DNA of 64,000 nt, from assembly GCF_001425705.1 (NCBI RefSeq), contig NZ_LMDC01000027.1, positions 375,515 through 439,514 on the forward strand, read 5' to 3'. Under the pieces are notes generated by a model that worked only from the letters and a program-made list of their open reading frames with translations, was not told the origin of the DNA and made no database searches. Positions 1-8,094 of the stretch are shown here, in pieces. The stretch is from Pelomonas sp. Root1217 (GTDB taxonomy: Bacteria > Pseudomonadota > Gammaproteobacteria > Burkholderiales > Burkholderiaceae_C). Position 1 is the stretch's first letter. Every line of letters begins with the position of its first letter. The translations under genes were made by a program, and so were the position numbers.

Positions 1-403
1 CGCGCAGTGTGACGGTGGCGTCGCCCTCGGAGGCCGGGTCGGTGCAGACGAAATGGGTCTGGATGACATTGCCGCTGCGCTTGGAGTCCTGCGTGCAGTT
101 GCCGTGCTGCTGGACCGGGGCCATGTTGCGCTCGGCCTGCTCCTTGGTGACGCAGGTCTTGATCGTGATGGCGCCGTCGGCCATGCTGACGTTGACGCCC
201 TTCTGGGCCATCATCTTTTCGATCATCTGCCGCTGTTCGGGCGGCATGCTCTCCATGGCCTTCTGGGCCTGAGCCATCTGGGCCTGGCGGGCAGGGTCGA
301 GCTGGGGCGTCTGCTTGAACTCCCACAAGCCCGGCTTCATGTGCTGGGCATGGGCAGCACCGGTGGCGAGACCGGCGAGCAACAGGATGGTAGGGAATTT
401 CAT
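1..403 (-). CDS. DUF3617 family secreted protein (partial, 3' end outside window)
   Basis: The gene is read on the minus strand from an ATG at 403 and runs off the left edge, so only about 134 residues are visible. Residues 1-20 form a Sec signal peptide ending in AHAQ. The mature start (HMKPGLWEFKQTP) and a later 'TCVTKEQAERN' segment with spaced cysteines are typical of DUF3617, a family of small periplasmic proteins of unknown function. It lies 16 bp downstream of an acyl-CoA dehydrogenase gene on the same strand, so it may be cotranscribed, but no functional link is evident. Family assignment is good; function is unknown. Confidence 0.8.
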   Translation of the reverse strand, partial: MKFPTILLLAGLATGAAHAQHMKPGLWEFKQTPQLDPARQAQMAQAQKAMESMPPEQRQMIEKMMAQKGVNVSMADGAITIKTCVTKEQAERNMAPVQQHGNCTQDSKRSGNVIQTHFVCTDPASEGDATVTLR

Positions 404-419
404 CGGGTGACCTCCACGG

Positions 420-1547
420 TCAGGCAAACACCCCCGCAGTGTCATGCATCCGGGCGCTGACTTCACCGAGGTGATGCAGGGTGTCGCCCCACTGCATCTC
501 CATGACGGTCAGCCGCTTGAAGTAGTGGCTGCCGACATATTCATCGGTGACACCGATGCCGCCGTGCAACTGCGTGCACTGCTGGCCGACGAAACGCATG
601 GCGTTGCCGAGCTGTACCTTGGCCTGCGAAACCGCCCGGCGGCGCATGGCCGGCCCATCGCCCAGGCGCAGCGTCGCGTAGTAGCTCATGGAACGCGCCA
701 GCTCCAGCTGCATCTTCACGTCGGCGACGCGGTGGCGCAGCGCCTGAAAGCTGGCAATGGCCACGCCGAACTGCTTGCGCGTGTTCATGTACTCGACGGT
801 CAGTGCGAGATATTTCTCCATGACGCCGACCGCCTCGGCCGCCTGTGCGGCAATGCCGATGTCGGCGGCCAGCTCCAGCAGTGCCAGCCCGTCATCAGGC
901 CCGGCAATGAGCTGGGCAGGTGTGTTGTCCAGGTGCACTTCAGCGGCCCGGGAGCCGTCGTAGAGCGAATAGGGGCGCGTATGAACGCCGGCGGCCGAGC
1001 GCTCGACCAGGTAGAGGGCAATGCCTTCGGCGGCGTCATCGGCACCCGCAACGCGGGCCGGCACGATGAAGGCGTCGGCGACGTCGCCGGCCGGCACCAG
1101 GCTCTTGACGCCGGTCAGCTTGCCGTCGACGGCACGCGTGGCAACCTGATTCAGGCGGTAGCGCGATCTGGCTTCCTGGTGAGCGAGCACGACGAGGGCC
1201 TCGCCACCGGCGATGCGTGGCAGCCAAGCGGCCTGCAGTTCATCGGGCGCGCGTCCGAGCAGCGCCGGTGCGATCAGCGCGCCCTGCGCCACCGGCTCCA
1301 TGACGAGGCCGCGACCGAGCTCTTCCATGACCACCATCGCCTCGACGGCGCCAAAGCCCAAGCCGCCATGGGCCTCGGGCACGGCCAGCGCGGTCAGGCC
1401 CAGGCCGGCCAAGCCGTCCCAGACGGCGCGGTCGAAGCCGCCGGCGCGCTCTATCCTGACCCTTCGCTCGAAGGTGTAGTCCTTGTCGACGAAGCGGCGG
1501 ACGGCGTCGCGCAGGGCTTCCTGGTCTTCAGAGAAATCGAAATCCAT
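420..1547 (-). CDS. Acyl-CoA dehydrogenase, small-subunit type (PimD-like)
   Basis: A 375-residue FAD-dependent acyl-CoA dehydrogenase fold that should oxidise acyl-CoA thioesters to enoyl-CoA in the cytoplasm. The start (MDFDFSEDQEALRDAV) was chosen because it begins the N-terminal helical domain and follows a GGGGAGAG ribosome site; a longer reading frame upstream is spurious. The sequence resembles proteins annotated as pimeloyl-CoA dehydrogenase small subunit. The usual C-terminal IYEGT segment is replaced by MQWGDT, and no Glu is evident at the alternative isovaleryl-type position, so this subunit may lack a catalytic base. It is 14 bp downstream of a second acyl-CoA dehydrogenase, which suggests a heteromeric enzyme. 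Substrate is not determined. Confidence 0.85.
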   Translation of the reverse strand: MDFDFSEDQEALRDAVRRFVDKDYTFERRVRIERAGGFDRAVWDGLAGLGLTALAVPEAHGGLGFGAVEAMVVMEELGRGLVMEPVAQGALIAPALLGRAPDELQAAWLPRIAGGEALVVLAHQEARSRYRLNQVATRAVDGKLTGVKSLVPAGDVADAFIVPARVAGADDAAEGIALYLVERSAAGVHTRPYSLYDGSRAAEVHLDNTPAQLIAGPDDGLALLELAADIGIAAQAAEAVGVMEKYLALTVEYMNTRKQFGVAIASFQALRHRVADVKMQLELARSMSYYATLRLGDGPAMRRRAVSQAKVQLGNAMRFVGQQCTQLHGGIGVTDEYVGSHYFKRLTVMEMQWGDTLHHLGEVSARMHDTAGVFA

Positions 1548-1561
1548 GTCTTCTCTCCCCC

Positions 1562-2761
1562 TCAGCCGAGCACTGTCTGCGCGACGATGTTGCGTTGCAC
1601 TTCGTTCGAGCCGCCGTAGATCGTCGTCTTGCGGACGTTCAGGTAGTTGCCGGTCAGCGGAATCGCATGCAGCGCGCCGCCGATCCAGGCGCCGCCCAGC
1701 CACTGGTCGCCTTGCCAGCCGGCCTCCATGGCCTCGTGGATGTAGGGCAGCGCGAGCGGGCCGCCGGCCAGCATCATCAGCTCGGTGTAGCGCTGCTGAA
1801 GTTCGCTGCCGCGGATCTTGAGCAGGCCCGCGACGTCCAGGGGTTGCTTGCCGGTGCGCTCACCGGACAGCACGCGCAGGACCATCATCTCAAGCGCGAC
1901 GACATCGACCTCGCACAGCGCGATCTGGTCGCGGAAGCGCTGGTCGTCCATCAGCCCCTCCGCCTTGGCGATGCGCTTGAGCCGCTCCAGCTCGCGCTTG
2001 GCGCGGTTCACGTCGGCGATGTTCGTGCGCTCGTGGGAAAGCAGGTGTTTGGCATAAGTCCAACCCTTGTTCTCCTCGCCGATCAGGTTTTCCGCGGGCA
2101 CCTCGACGTTGTCGAACCAGACCTCGTTCACCTCGTGCTCGCCGTCGAGCATGATGATGGGCTTGACCGTCACGCCCGGCGACTTCATGTCGATCAGCAG
2201 GAAGGAAATCCCGGTCTGCGGCTTGCCTTCGGTCGACGTGCGAACCAGGCAGAAGATCCAGTCGCCGTACTGGCCTAGCGTCGTCCAGGTTTTCTGGCCA
2301 TTGACGATGTATTTGTCGCCTTGGCGCTCGGCGCGGCATTTCAGCGAGGCGAGGTCGGAACCCGAGCCGGGTTCGCTGTAGCCCTGGCTCCACCAGACTT
2401 CGCCGCTCATGATGCCGGGCAGGAAGCGCCGCTGCTGCTCGGGTGTGCCGAAGGCCATGATGACCGGTGCCACCATCACGGGGCCGAAGGGCACGATGCG
2501 CGGCGCGCAGGCCAGCGCACATTCCTCTTCAAACAGGTGGCGCTGCACGGCATTCCAGCCCGGGCCGCCGAACTGTTTGGGCCAAGCCCAGCCGTGCCAG
2601 CCCTTGGCGCCGAGGATCTTCGCCCAGCGCTGCAGATCGTCCTTGTTCAGGCGCAACGCGTTGCGTACCTTGTGGGCGATATCGGCCGGCAGATTGGCGC
2701 GCACCCAGTCGCGTACCTCGGCGCGGAAGGCCAGCTCCGCATCGGTGAAGTTGAGGTCCAT
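1562..2761 (-). CDS. Acyl-CoA dehydrogenase, large-subunit type (PimC-like)
   Basis: A 399-residue acyl-CoA dehydrogenase, probably the catalytic partner of the next gene. It begins MDLNFTDAEL and carries the conserved FAD/substrate segments WWSQGYSEPGSGSDLASL (about 123-140) and VNGQKTWTT (about 153-161). The C-terminal Glu of medium-chain enzymes (IYEGT) is Gly here (IYGGSNEVQR, about 385-394). A Glu at 244 in SHERTNIA matches the position used as base by isovaleryl- and long-chain acyl-CoA dehydrogenases. The pair resembles pimeloyl-CoA dehydrogenase PimC/PimD of dicarboxylic acid degradation, but many such pairs act on other acyl-CoAs. The start ATG follows a GAGAGA stretch. Confidence 0.87.
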   Translation of the reverse strand: MDLNFTDAELAFRAEVRDWVRANLPADIAHKVRNALRLNKDDLQRWAKILGAKGWHGWAWPKQFGGPGWNAVQRHLFEEECALACAPRIVPFGPVMVAPVIMAFGTPEQQRRFLPGIMSGEVWWSQGYSEPGSGSDLASLKCRAERQGDKYIVNGQKTWTTLGQYGDWIFCLVRTSTEGKPQTGISFLLIDMKSPGVTVKPIIMLDGEHEVNEVWFDNVEVPAENLIGEENKGWTYAKHLLSHERTNIADVNRAKRELERLKRIAKAEGLMDDQRFRDQIALCEVDVVALEMMVLRVLSGERTGKQPLDVAGLLKIRGSELQQRYTELMMLAGGPLALPYIHEAMEAGWQGDQWLGGAWIGGALHAIPLTGNYLNVRKTTIYGGSNEVQRNIVAQTVLG

Positions 2762-2874
2762 TTGTCTCTCGCGTCGCTGCGTCGTGGTGATGGAATGCCG
2801 GGCGTTTTAGCACGGTCGTTCGCATCCTGGCTGTCCGGCCAGGGACAGGGCGGCGAATTGGCGCCCAGAAAGCA

Positions 2875-2898
2875 GAAAGCCGCCCGAAGGCGGCTTTC
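2875..2898 (-). terminator. Stem-loop terminator behind the PEP-CTERM gene
   Basis: A perfect 10-bp stem (GAAAGCCGCC / GGCGGCTTTC) closes a 4-nt loop that reads TTCG on the minus strand, a stable tetraloop. It begins 17 bp beyond the stop of the PEP-CTERM gene and is followed by a short T-rich stretch (TGCTTTC). It could work in both directions, but on the plus strand there is no gene to terminate. Confidence 0.75.
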
Positions 2899-2915
2899 AG
2901 TCGAGATGACTCGGA

Positions 2916-3824
2916 TCAGGCGGTGAGCTTGGCCTTGCGGCGGCGCAGGCCGGCGACGCCGACCAGGGCGACGCTGGTCAGGGCCAGGGACGCCGGTTCC
3001 GGCAGCTTGAGGTTGGTGCCACCGCAGACACCCTTGCTGTCAACGGCCTGCGTGCACTTGGTGCCGGCCACGGCGTAGAGCTTGAAGAAGTCGTCGCCGT
3101 TGGTGAGCGTGGCGCGGTTTTCGGTGGCAATGCTGTTGGCGCCGCCGGCCGTTTGTGCGAAGCCGGAGTTGTAGGCACTGATCAACCACCAGCTGGAGGT
3201 TTTGCCCGCGGTGTTGACCTGGTTGTAGGGATTGCTGGTGTCCTGAACCATGTCGCCATAGTTGCCAACCAGTTCCCAGCCGGCCATCGTGCCGGCTGCA
3301 GCGCCAGTCAGCGTGGGCGCTGCGGCGCCGGTCCAGCGGAACACGGACACATCAACCAGGCCGGTGCCGACTTGCGTGGTACCTGCACCGCAGGTGCCGC
3401 CGTTCTGGTACGTCATCGCCTGCGTGGTGGTGTTCTTGCAGCTGATCTCGACGTTGGACGTGAAGCCAAGGCCGACGCTGCTCAGCACGGTCGAAGCGCT
3501 GAAGCTCAGCAGCACCGCCTCGGTATTCTGGTTATTGTCCAGTGCGTGGTAGGGCGAGCCGTTGTCAGTGCCGGTGTACATGCCCTGGCCGTTGCCCGCG
3601 AACTGGGTGAGGGCGTTGCTGGTCCAGTTGCCGTTGACTTTGTTGTTGACGTCGTTGCTGGCATAGAAGCCCGACATTTTTACCGTGTAGGCAGCGTTGC
3701 CACTATCGCCGATCGTGTTGGTGGGCGTGGTGTCCAGGCCCCAGTAGGCTTGGGCGCTCGATGCCAGACCCAGGCCGGCGACGAGGGCGCTCAGGGCAAT
3801 CCAGCGGGACTTTTGGGCTTTCAT
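2916..3824 (-). CDS. PEP-CTERM sorting domain protein, secreted
   Basis: A 302-residue exported protein. Residues 1-26 are a signal peptide ending ASSAQA. The C terminus has the complete PEP-CTERM tripartite signal: a Pro-Glu-Pro motif (LPEPASLAL), a hydrophobic helix and a basic tail (RRRKAKLTA). Such proteins are cleaved and anchored or released by the exosortase EpsH/XrtA and are often tied to extracellular polysaccharide. The body is rich in Ser, Thr, Asn and Gly, has no recognised enzyme motif, and contains several Cys that could form disulfides. The start follows AAAGGA. A near-consensus sigma-54 promoter lies about 55 bp upstream of the start, and PrsT is the next gene upstream. No exosortase gene is in the window. 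Confidence 0.9.
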   Translation of the reverse strand: MKAQKSRWIALSALVAGLGLASSAQAYWGLDTTPTNTIGDSGNAAYTVKMSGFYASNDVNNKVNGNWTSNALTQFAGNGQGMYTGTDNGSPYHALDNNQNTEAVLLSFSASTVLSSVGLGFTSNVEISCKNTTTQAMTYQNGGTCGAGTTQVGTGLVDVSVFRWTGAAAPTLTGAAAGTMAGWELVGNYGDMVQDTSNPYNQVNTAGKTSSWWLISAYNSGFAQTAGGANSIATENRATLTNGDDFFKLYAVAGTKCTQAVDSKGVCGGTNLKLPEPASLALTSVALVGVAGLRRRKAKLTA

Positions 3825-3878
3825 CGGTTTTTTCCTTTTGGGCTGTCACCAGCTTTGATTCGCAATCGAGAGGTTTCT

Positions 3879-3894
3879 AGCAAGCTTGATGCCA
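3879..3894 (-). promoter_or_regulatory. Sigma-54 (-24/-12) promoter for the PEP-CTERM gene
   Basis: On the minus strand the sequence is TTGGCATC-AAGC-TTGCTA. It fits the consensus TGGCACG-N4-TTGCW with the invariant GG and GC separated by exactly 10 nt. It would place transcription start roughly 40-45 nt before the ATG at 3824. PEP-CTERM genes of several beta-proteobacteria are known to be driven by RpoN with the PrsK/PrsR two-component pair, so the location fits. An imperfect inverted repeat (GTTGT...ACAAC, 3950-3970) about 60 bp upstream could be an activator site, but this is speculative. Confidence 0.72.
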
Positions 3895-3998
3895 AACCAG
3901 AAAACTCCTTGACTTTCAACGTCTTGCCAATTTGGTCAGGGTGGTGACTGTTGTAAATTGTAAGAACAACCGACAGGCAATTAAGGCCTTTCGCCCCC

Positions 3999-6803
3999 TC
4001 AGTTAAGGGTGGCCAGCAGCTTCTTGGCATCCTCGGCCGAGGCAAAACTCACGGTGCGCAGTGCGGCACGGAGTTCCTCGCGCGCTTCGCCGCTGCGCCC
4101 CGCCTTGGCCAGCACCGCGGCCAAGTGATAGCGGATGTCGGGGTTGTCGGGCGCGCGCAGGCGGGCGTCGCGCAGCAGCTGCAACGCACGATCAGGTTTC
4201 CCGGCGAGGTGGTTGGCCCAACCGGCGGTGTCCATCAACATGGGGTTGCGGATGTCGACCTTGTAGGCGCGCTCGGCCATCTCCAGGGCGCCAGGGTCTT
4301 TCGATTCCATCAGCACGTTGGCGAGGTTGTTCAGCGTCTCGGCATGGTTGGGGCGCTGCTTCAGGATGGCCTCGTACTGCTTACGCGCAGCGGCGAAGTC
4401 GCGCGCGTGCAAGTGCTGAACGGCGACGGCGTTGCGTACCGCGAGATCGCTGGGGTTGCGCTTGAGCCAGGCGTCTCCCAGCTCGACAGCGGCCCGCGGG
4501 CCACTCTGGTTGCCGACGGCGCGCATCAAACGCACCAGGCTGGCCTGGGATTTCTCGATGTCATGGGCCTTGCGCAGCGCGTCGATGGCCGCCGTGGCCT
4601 GGCCTCGGTACGTGGCGACTTCGGCAAGCAGGTTGTAGCCGAGCGCCGATTTGGGCGCTGCCTGGACGACCTGCTTGGCCCGTTGCTCAGACTTGGCCGC
4701 ATCGCCCTGCGTCAGCTCGATGCTGGCGAGCATGGCCTGGGCCGGCAGATAGTCGGGGTTGCCGCTCAGGGCCTTGTCAAGGCTGTAGGCCGCGCCGGTG
4801 TAGTCCTTGATGCCGACTTGCTGGCGCGCGACTTCAAGCAGGCGCGGTGCATCGAAGGCGGCGCGGCGGGCGGCATTGGTCAATGTGGTCTTGGCACCGG
4901 CCGCATCGCCGTTGGCAGCCTGGGCGCTGGCATAGGCCTGCAGGGCTTCGACATCCTCGGGCAGCTTGGCCAGCAAGGACTTGGCCGCGTCGACCGCGCG
5001 GGCCGGCTGGCCCTTGCGCAGATGCCAGGCGACGAGGGCGAAATTGGCGCGGGTTTCGCGGGCGCTGCTGGCCTCTGCGGCACTTTCCAGCCATTTGAGT
5101 GCCTCGTCATCCTTGCCCCAGAGTTCGTTCAGCAGGGCCAGTTCGAACAGCACATTGGTATTGCGCTCGTCATTTTTCAGAACCTCTCGCAGCCGCTTGT
5201 TGGCGGCTTCGAAATTGCCCGTCACGGTGTCGATGCGAACCAGACCCAGGCGGGCCTCCATCAGCTGCGGATCGAGCTTGAGCGCCTTCTCATAGCCGGA
5301 GCGCCCGCCGGGATAGTCGCCAGCCTGGGTCTTGGCATAGGCCTGGACCATGAGGACGGTTGCATTGTTCGGGTTGGCGCGCGCGAGGGTATCGGCCACG
5401 GCGAGGGCCTTGGGGGCCTGGCCTTCGCGCAGATACAGGGTGACCAGCGCCAGCCCGGCATAGGTCTGCTTGGGATCGCTCTTGTAGGCCTTGGCAAGTT
5501 CGTCGGCCGCCGGTGTCGCCTTGCCGCTTTGCAGCAGCGACAAGCCCAAAGCCGTGCGGTACTCCGGCGAATCCTTGGCCTTGATCGCGTCCTGCATCAG
5601 CGCGACGGCGCGCGAGTGCCGCCCCTGGCTCATGTGGGCGGAAGCCAGCATCAGCAACGCCTGGCCGTCGCCCGGCCGGGCCTTCACGTAGGCGTCCAGC
5701 AATTCGACGGCACGGTTGACGTTGGGTTCCTTCAATGCGACCTGGGCCAGCAGCTTGACCAGCGGGCTGCCGGGTTGCTGGCGGGAGGCCAGTTCCAGGA
5801 AGGGCTTGGACTTTTCCAGCTCACCCAGGCTGTAATGCGCCAGGCCATTGAGCATCAGCAACTGGGTGCGGTAGCGGATGTACTCGATAGGGACGGGGTC
5901 GAGCAGGTCGGTGATCCGTTTCAACGCGGCCCGTGCAGTGGGCGCGTCGTTGGCGCGCTCGGCCAGCACGGCACGCAGATAGGCGCCACGTGGATCGTTG
6001 GGCTTGATGGTCTGGAGTTCGTTGACCTCGGCCAGCGCGTCGGCGTCGCGGTTCAGGTCGATCAGCAAGCCGGCACGGCCCAGGTGGGATTCAGCATGCT
6101 TGGGCTGGGCCTTGAGGGCGCGCTCATAGCCGGCCAGCGCCGGGGCGACCTGGCCGTTGGCATGGAAGATCGACGCCTTTTGATAGAGAGCCTCGGCGTT
6201 GTCCGGCGCGAGCTTGAGCGCCTGGTCGGCCGCGGCATGGGCCTCGTTGAACTGGCGCCCGCGCACCCGCAGCGGGACTTCGGCGATCCAGCTGTTCACA
6301 TCGCTGGTGTTCAGCGCACGTGCATCCAGCACGCTGGCCAGTGCGGCCTTGGTATCGCCCATGTCGGACTGAGCCAAGGCACGCTCCAGCATCAACTGCT
6401 GCTGGATGCCGGGCGGCAGGCCGGCGGGCTGAAGGCGCGGGTCCTCCAGCGCCTGGGACTGCTTGCCCTGGGCATTCAGCGCCATGACCAGGGCAACGGC
6501 GACCTCGGCGCGGTTGACGCCCATGCGGATGGCCTCGCCCAGCTCGAACTCGGCCGCTGCCGGCTGGCTGTCGGCCAGCAAGGCCTTGCCCAGCAGCACA
6601 TGGACCGAGAGCTGGCTCTTGTCGGCCTGCAGCGCGTTCTTCAGCTGCAGGATGGCCCCGGGGATGTCCCGCTTTTCATACCGCTGCAGGGCGTCTTCGT
6701 AGAAGCGCGAAGCCTTGGCAGCGTCCTGGGCGAGCGCCGTGGGTGCACCAGCAATCAACAGGGCGGCCAGGAGGCCAGACAGCAAGGCGGATTGAGGGGG
6801 CAT
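3999..6803 (-). CDS. prsT: PEP-CTERM system TPR-repeat protein PrsT
   Basis: A 934-residue exported protein built almost entirely of tetratricopeptide repeats after a signal peptide (MPPQSALLSGLLAALLIAGA, cleavage near ALAQ/D). Length, repeat architecture and sequence match PrsT, the large TPR protein found with exosortase/PEP-CTERM systems, where it is thought to act in envelope export or polysaccharide-linked protein sorting. The ATG at 6803 was preferred over an in-frame TTG at 6860 because it starts the signal peptide directly, although the TTG has a GGAG 12 nt upstream. The gene lies 57 bp behind a retropepsin-like protease gene and upstream of a PEP-CTERM substrate gene. The exact biochemical role of PrsT is not established. 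Confidence 0.88.
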   Translation of the reverse strand: MPPQSALLSGLLAALLIAGAPTALAQDAAKASRFYEDALQRYEKRDIPGAILQLKNALQADKSQLSVHVLLGKALLADSQPAAAEFELGEAIRMGVNRAEVAVALVMALNAQGKQSQALEDPRLQPAGLPPGIQQQLMLERALAQSDMGDTKAALASVLDARALNTSDVNSWIAEVPLRVRGRQFNEAHAAADQALKLAPDNAEALYQKASIFHANGQVAPALAGYERALKAQPKHAESHLGRAGLLIDLNRDADALAEVNELQTIKPNDPRGAYLRAVLAERANDAPTARAALKRITDLLDPVPIEYIRYRTQLLMLNGLAHYSLGELEKSKPFLELASRQQPGSPLVKLLAQVALKEPNVNRAVELLDAYVKARPGDGQALLMLASAHMSQGRHSRAVALMQDAIKAKDSPEYRTALGLSLLQSGKATPAADELAKAYKSDPKQTYAGLALVTLYLREGQAPKALAVADTLARANPNNATVLMVQAYAKTQAGDYPGGRSGYEKALKLDPQLMEARLGLVRIDTVTGNFEAANKRLREVLKNDERNTNVLFELALLNELWGKDDEALKWLESAAEASSARETRANFALVAWHLRKGQPARAVDAAKSLLAKLPEDVEALQAYASAQAANGDAAGAKTTLTNAARRAAFDAPRLLEVARQQVGIKDYTGAAYSLDKALSGNPDYLPAQAMLASIELTQGDAAKSEQRAKQVVQAAPKSALGYNLLAEVATYRGQATAAIDALRKAHDIEKSQASLVRLMRAVGNQSGPRAAVELGDAWLKRNPSDLAVRNAVAVQHLHARDFAAARKQYEAILKQRPNHAETLNNLANVLMESKDPGALEMAERAYKVDIRNPMLMDTAGWANHLAGKPDRALQLLRDARLRAPDNPDIRYHLAAVLAKAGRSGEAREELRAALRTVSFASAEDAKKLLATLN

Positions 6804-6860
6804 CGAGGCGGAACCGGCTAGGGAGGGGCGCCGGATTCTTGCAGAAGCCGCCCACCGCAA

Positions 6861-7529
6861 TCAGTAGCGCAGCTCCAAAGTCATGACGTCGTTCTCGCGT
6901 CGCATCTGGAAGCGGTTCAGAAAACTGTTGCCAAGCAGCACATGGCTCATCAGGCCGGGGATGACGATGGCCTCGACGTCGCGAACCTCGACGCTGCCAA
7001 TGCGCACGCTCGCCAGCTGGAGCTGGTAGGCCGGCACGACGCCATTGGCCGTTTGGGTGACGATGCGCCGGCCGTACATATAGCGCAGGCCCAGCTTCTC
7101 GGCCTCGATCTGGCCGATGGAGATGCTGGTCGCCCCGGTGTCGACGAGGAAGCTCGTGACCTGGCCGTTGATCATGCCCAGCGTCGTGAAATGCCCGCCG
7201 GGGCCTGCGGGCAGCACGATCTGGCGGGGCGGCGCGGCATTCTGCGCAAGCACTCGGCCCGGTGCGGCGCCAAGGGCGAGAGCTTGGCGCCGACCGCCGT
7301 ATTCGACGACAGCGCGGCTATCCTCCAGCGAGATCAACCGGACGCCCTTGACCATGGCGCCAACCTCGACGGTGCGTGGCTCACCGTCGATGACCAACAG
7401 GGCCGCGCGTGATCCCAGCATGCCATTGAGCTGGACCTGCGATGGCGCGGGTGGCACCGGCTGCGCCGGGGCGTGGCTCGTGGCCAGCAACAGGAGAAGG
7501 GGCGCAATGAGCCCCGTAAAGCGGTGCAT
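6861..7529 (-). CDS. Retropepsin-like aspartic protease, exported
   Basis: A 222-residue protein with a signal peptide (about 1-22, ending APAQ). An N-terminal PDZ-like/DUF4124-type region (about 30-95) is followed by a clan AA aspartic protease domain. The catalytic signature is FLVDTGATSISI with the active Asp near residue 130, and the domain ends with the usual 'LLGNSFLNRFQM' motif. Such single-domain proteases must dimerise to be active and are often annotated TIGR02281. ATG at 7529 is preferred to a TTG at 7535. It sits between yajQ (2 bp gap) and prsT, so a role in maturing envelope proteins of the PEP-CTERM system is conceivable but unproven. Confidence 0.85.
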   Translation of the reverse strand: MHRFTGLIAPLLLLLATSHAPAQPVPPAPSQVQLNGMLGSRAALLVIDGEPRTVEVGAMVKGVRLISLEDSRAVVEYGGRRQALALGAAPGRVLAQNAAPPRQIVLPAGPGGHFTTLGMINGQVTSFLVDTGATSISIGQIEAEKLGLRYMYGRRIVTQTANGVVPAYQLQLASVRIGSVEVRDVEAIVIPGLMSHVLLGNSFLNRFQMRRENDVMTLELRY

Positions 7530-7531
7530 GC

Positions 7532-8020
7532 TCAATCGCGGAAATTGTTGTAGGTGAGCGGCGTGTCGCTGAAGTTCTTCTTCAGGTGGGCGATGCCGGT
7601 CTGCAAATCGTCGCGGTTCTTGCCGGTCACGCGCACGGCGTCCCCCTGGATGCTGGCCTGGACCTTCAGCTTGCTCTCCTTGAGCGAGGCGACGATCTTC
7701 TTGGCCAGCGTCGCCTCGATGCCTTCCTTGATCTTGTAGACCTGGCGCACCTTGTCACCACCGAGCTTCTCGATCTTCTCGGCCTTGTCGAGGAAACTGA
7801 TCACCACGTCCTGCTTGGTCAGCTTGCCGTACAACACGGCTTCGATCTGCTCCAGCTGGAACTCGCTGTCGCCGGTGGCGTGGATTTCCTTGTCCTTGAG
7901 TTCGACCTTGGCGCCCGTGCCCTTGAAGTCAAAACGGGTGCCAATTTCCTTGATCGCGTTGTCCACGCCATTGCGGATCTTGACGTGGTCGGGCTCGAGA
8001 ACGGTGTCGAAGCTGGGCAT
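7532..8020 (-). CDS. yajQ: YajQ family nucleotide-binding protein
   Basis: A 162-residue cytoplasmic protein that aligns over its whole length with YajQ (DUF520), starting [20 protein letters not shown] and ending in PLTYNNFRD. The family has two ferredoxin-like folds. Members bind cyclic di-GMP, GTP or RNA, and some work with transcription factors in virulence control. The start at 8020 gives the standard family length; 21 extra upstream codons are not homologous. It is divergent from murB with 74 bp between, and heads a likely unit with the retropepsin-like and prsT genes. The HD-GYP regulator elsewhere in the window is a c-di-GMP enzyme candidate, but no direct link can be seen. Confidence 0.93.
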   Translation of the reverse strand: MPSFDTVLEPDHVKIRNGVDNAIKEIGTRFDFKGTGAKVELKDKEIHATGDSEFQLEQIEAVLYGKLTKQDVVISFLDKAEKIEKLGGDKVRQVYKIKEGIEATLAKKIVASLKESKLKVQASIQGDAVRVTGKNRDDLQTGIAHLKKNFSDTPLTYNNFRD

Positions 8021-8094
8021 TTGCGGTCGGGGTGAAAGGGTCTGCGAAAATTTTGCTGTCTGCGCTCCGCGCAAACCATCCAAAAAATTGTCCC

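Noticed and set aside
3918..3935. Second sigma-54-like element (TTGGCAAGACGTTGAA on the minus strand)
   Set aside because: It lacks the invariant GC at -12 and has poorer spacing than the element at 3879-3894.
4125..6821. 898-codon open frame antisense to prsT
   Set aside because: It has no recognisable domain, is Gly/Gln/Val-rich as expected for the antisense of an Ala/Leu-rich gene in high-GC DNA, and lies wholly within a well supported TPR protein gene.
6804..6860. TTG start at 6860 giving a 953-residue PrsT
   Set aside because: The extra 19 residues are Arg-rich and precede a complete signal peptide; ATG at 6803 is simpler. Not fully excluded because GGAG lies 12 nt before the TTG.
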